From the NCBI GenBank assembly GCA_009602725.1, contig WELB01000046.1:294335-320661 (forward strand): a DNA stretch of 26,327 bases, in the 5' to 3' direction. The translations under genes were made by a program, and so were the position numbers. How positions within the stretch are numbered: position 1 is the stretch's first letter; the number at the start of each line of letters is the position of its first letter. This DNA is from Spirogloea muscicola. Its lineage: Eukaryota; Streptophyta; Zygnematophyceae; Spirogloeales; Spirogloeaceae. The notes under the pieces are model-generated. The model did no database searches, had not been told where the DNA came from, and was given only the letters and a program-made list of their open reading frames with translations. This document shows positions 25,249-26,327 of this stretch, one piece after another.

Positions 25249-26327
25249 TCACTCCAAGTTGCCGCCGCCGCCGCCGCCATGGCGGCGGTGCCACCAGTCC
25301 AGGAACTTGAGGTTGACCGCGAGCGCGTCAGTCTTGTACAGGCCGAGCGCCAGCGTCGCGGCGGACTCGGTGACGACGTACGCGGTCACGGCGCCGAGCG
25401 GGAGGACCGCCGCTGCGGCTGGCGCAGCGACAAAGGGTGGCCCGCGATAGCGACTTAAAAAGCTGTTAATGACAATCAGCTGCAGTTTGCCGTGGCCCAC
25501 GTAAGCGAGTTATTAAGGACGAGCGACGGTGGTGGTGGCGAAGGTGGGTGGCTCGCGGAAGCCACTTGAGAGCCGGCTGGCGTGTCAAGGACGAGCGACG
25601 GCAGTGGCGGCGACAATGCAGATGATATAACACAAGTGGTAGTTACTACAGCTACTACTCGGTAACCACGAGAATTAAATCACTGTAACCACTACTACTA
25701 TACCACGGTAACCAAGAAAACGACCAAGACACCTGCTACAAAGCTGCCCAAGAGAGGCAAAGTGACAATAAGCTATTATGGGTGGCTCACTGAGCTACTT
25801 GTGAGCCGGCTGGCAACTTTAGGACGCACAACGGCAGTGGTGGTAATGGTGGGCGGCGCTCACTGAGGGCGCTGCGGGACTTCTGGTAGGCGAAGACGGC
25901 AGCGGCCAGGCCGCCGACCAGCGCGCCGCCCGCCGCCGCCGCGCCGGCCTGGCGCACGAGCTTCAGCTGCGGGAGCCAGCGCCGGGAATTGAACATCCTT
26001 GCTCAATATCAACCAGTAATCGGTCTTATCCGTTTACTTCTGTCTAGTATCTTCCGTGGAGACGCAAGTTACCTCTCGTCACCACCATTGTCCAGTATCA
26101 GCTTAAATCAGTTAAGCATTATCAGCTACAATTAACAGCACCTGGGGGCCGTGCACGGGGTCCTGGCGCGCGAACTCGTCGACGTCGGCGTCGCCCCACG
26201 GCGGCAGCGGCGCGTCGCGGCCTTGCCGCGCGCCGCCGACGGCGTAGAGGACGCGGAAGTGCTCCCGGAACGCCGCGGTGTCGACGGCCCACCACGGCCT
26301 CTCGGCGCCGCCGCCGCCATCGCCGCC
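25249..26327 (-). CDS. SDH6: SDH6-like mitochondrial complex II accessory subunit (spliced, 5' end beyond window)
   Basis: This is a three-exon model on the minus strand: exon 26142 to beyond 26327, exon 25864-25966, exon 25418 down to the stop at 25249-25251. Introns are GT-AG (175 and 445 bp) and the phases agree (0, then 1). Exon 1 reads RDAPLPPWGDADVDEF then DPVHGPQ, joining LKLVRQAG in exon 2. Exon 3 ends GLYKTDALAVNLKFLDWW, then HRRH, a glycine run and NLE. This pattern (RD.PLP.W...DVDEF, DPVHGP.LK, LYK.D..A...KF..WW) is what I remember of plant succinate dehydrogenase subunit 6, an accessory inner-membrane protein of complex II found in the green lineage. Two hydrophobic Ala/Gly segments, one in exon 2 and one at the start of exon 3, fit membrane helices. 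The N-terminus lies past the window edge. Splice sites were chosen by eye; a second acceptor a few bases into exon 3 is possible. No alignment was run. Confidence 0.72.
25419..25863 (-). other. Intron 2 of the SDH6-like gene, with internal imperfect repeats
   Basis: The intron starts with a strong donor (GTGAGC at 25863 downward) and ends at an acceptor after a short pyrimidine-rich stretch near 25419-25440. It contains three related segments built on GAGCCGGCTGGC plus ACGGCAGTGG or ACGGTGGTGG, at about 25515-25580, 25581-25620 and 25781-25850. The last lies next to the donor. The middle part (about 25640-25720) is AT-richer, with many CTACT and GGTAACCA motifs. Confidence 0.5.

Noticed and set aside
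26132-26320. Ser/Thr/Arg-rich minus-strand frame at the window end
   Set aside because: The overlapping frame encodes the SDH6-like exon 1 with a clear family pattern and splice donor; this one is its shadow.

Overview
The window looks like nuclear DNA of a streptophyte, most likely a land plant. Two spliced genes with plant-type products sit at the right end: a bHLH transcription factor resembling the BIM (BES1-interacting Myc-like) family, and the accessory mitochondrial complex II subunit SDH6. Both have GT-AG introns of about 0.2-0.45 kb and GC-rich, Ala/Gly/Gln-rich exons. I saw no rRNA, tRNA, CRISPR or prokaryotic operon signals. Species cannot be named from this window.

Layout. 1 to about 20.0 kb is a graveyard of retroelements. 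It holds many broken copies, on both strands, of the 3' end of one non-LTR (LINE-like) retrotransposon ORF, which normally ends in a variant of SLSDLRLLSRGY-stop. The copies carry at least three kinds of 3' tail. The commonest tail contains a hairpin, GGGCTG-loop-CAGCCC, that recurs dozens of times, alone or in small arrays. Several tails occur as long inverted (foldback) pairs: 1-415, 5131-5552, 9452-9759 and 18372-18892. Two related MITEs, about 430 and 456 bp with GGGCC termini, sit inside one LINE relic (13.8-14.9 kb). A 149-bp duplication then copies one MITE end. GC-rich islands (6.6, 7.0-7.3, 10.85-11.15, 11.35-11.65, 15.35-15.5 and 18.9-19.3 kb) abut LINE tails, and one contains a 42-bp minisatellite.

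From about 20.1 kb the repeat families stop. 20.1-21.5 kb is a GC-rich, repeat-coded zone that may hold the promoter and first exons of the bHLH gene. 21.82-24.07 kb is the bHLH gene on the + strand. 24.07-25.25 kb is an intergenic stretch. 25.25 kb to the window end is the SDH6-like gene on the - strand, with its start beyond the edge. The two genes are convergent.

The left 20 kb holds no intact protein-coding host gene that I can recognise. The LINE C-terminal ORF at 12583-13242 is the best preserved piece, but it is still only a fragment. Exon models come from reading splice sites and phases by eye.
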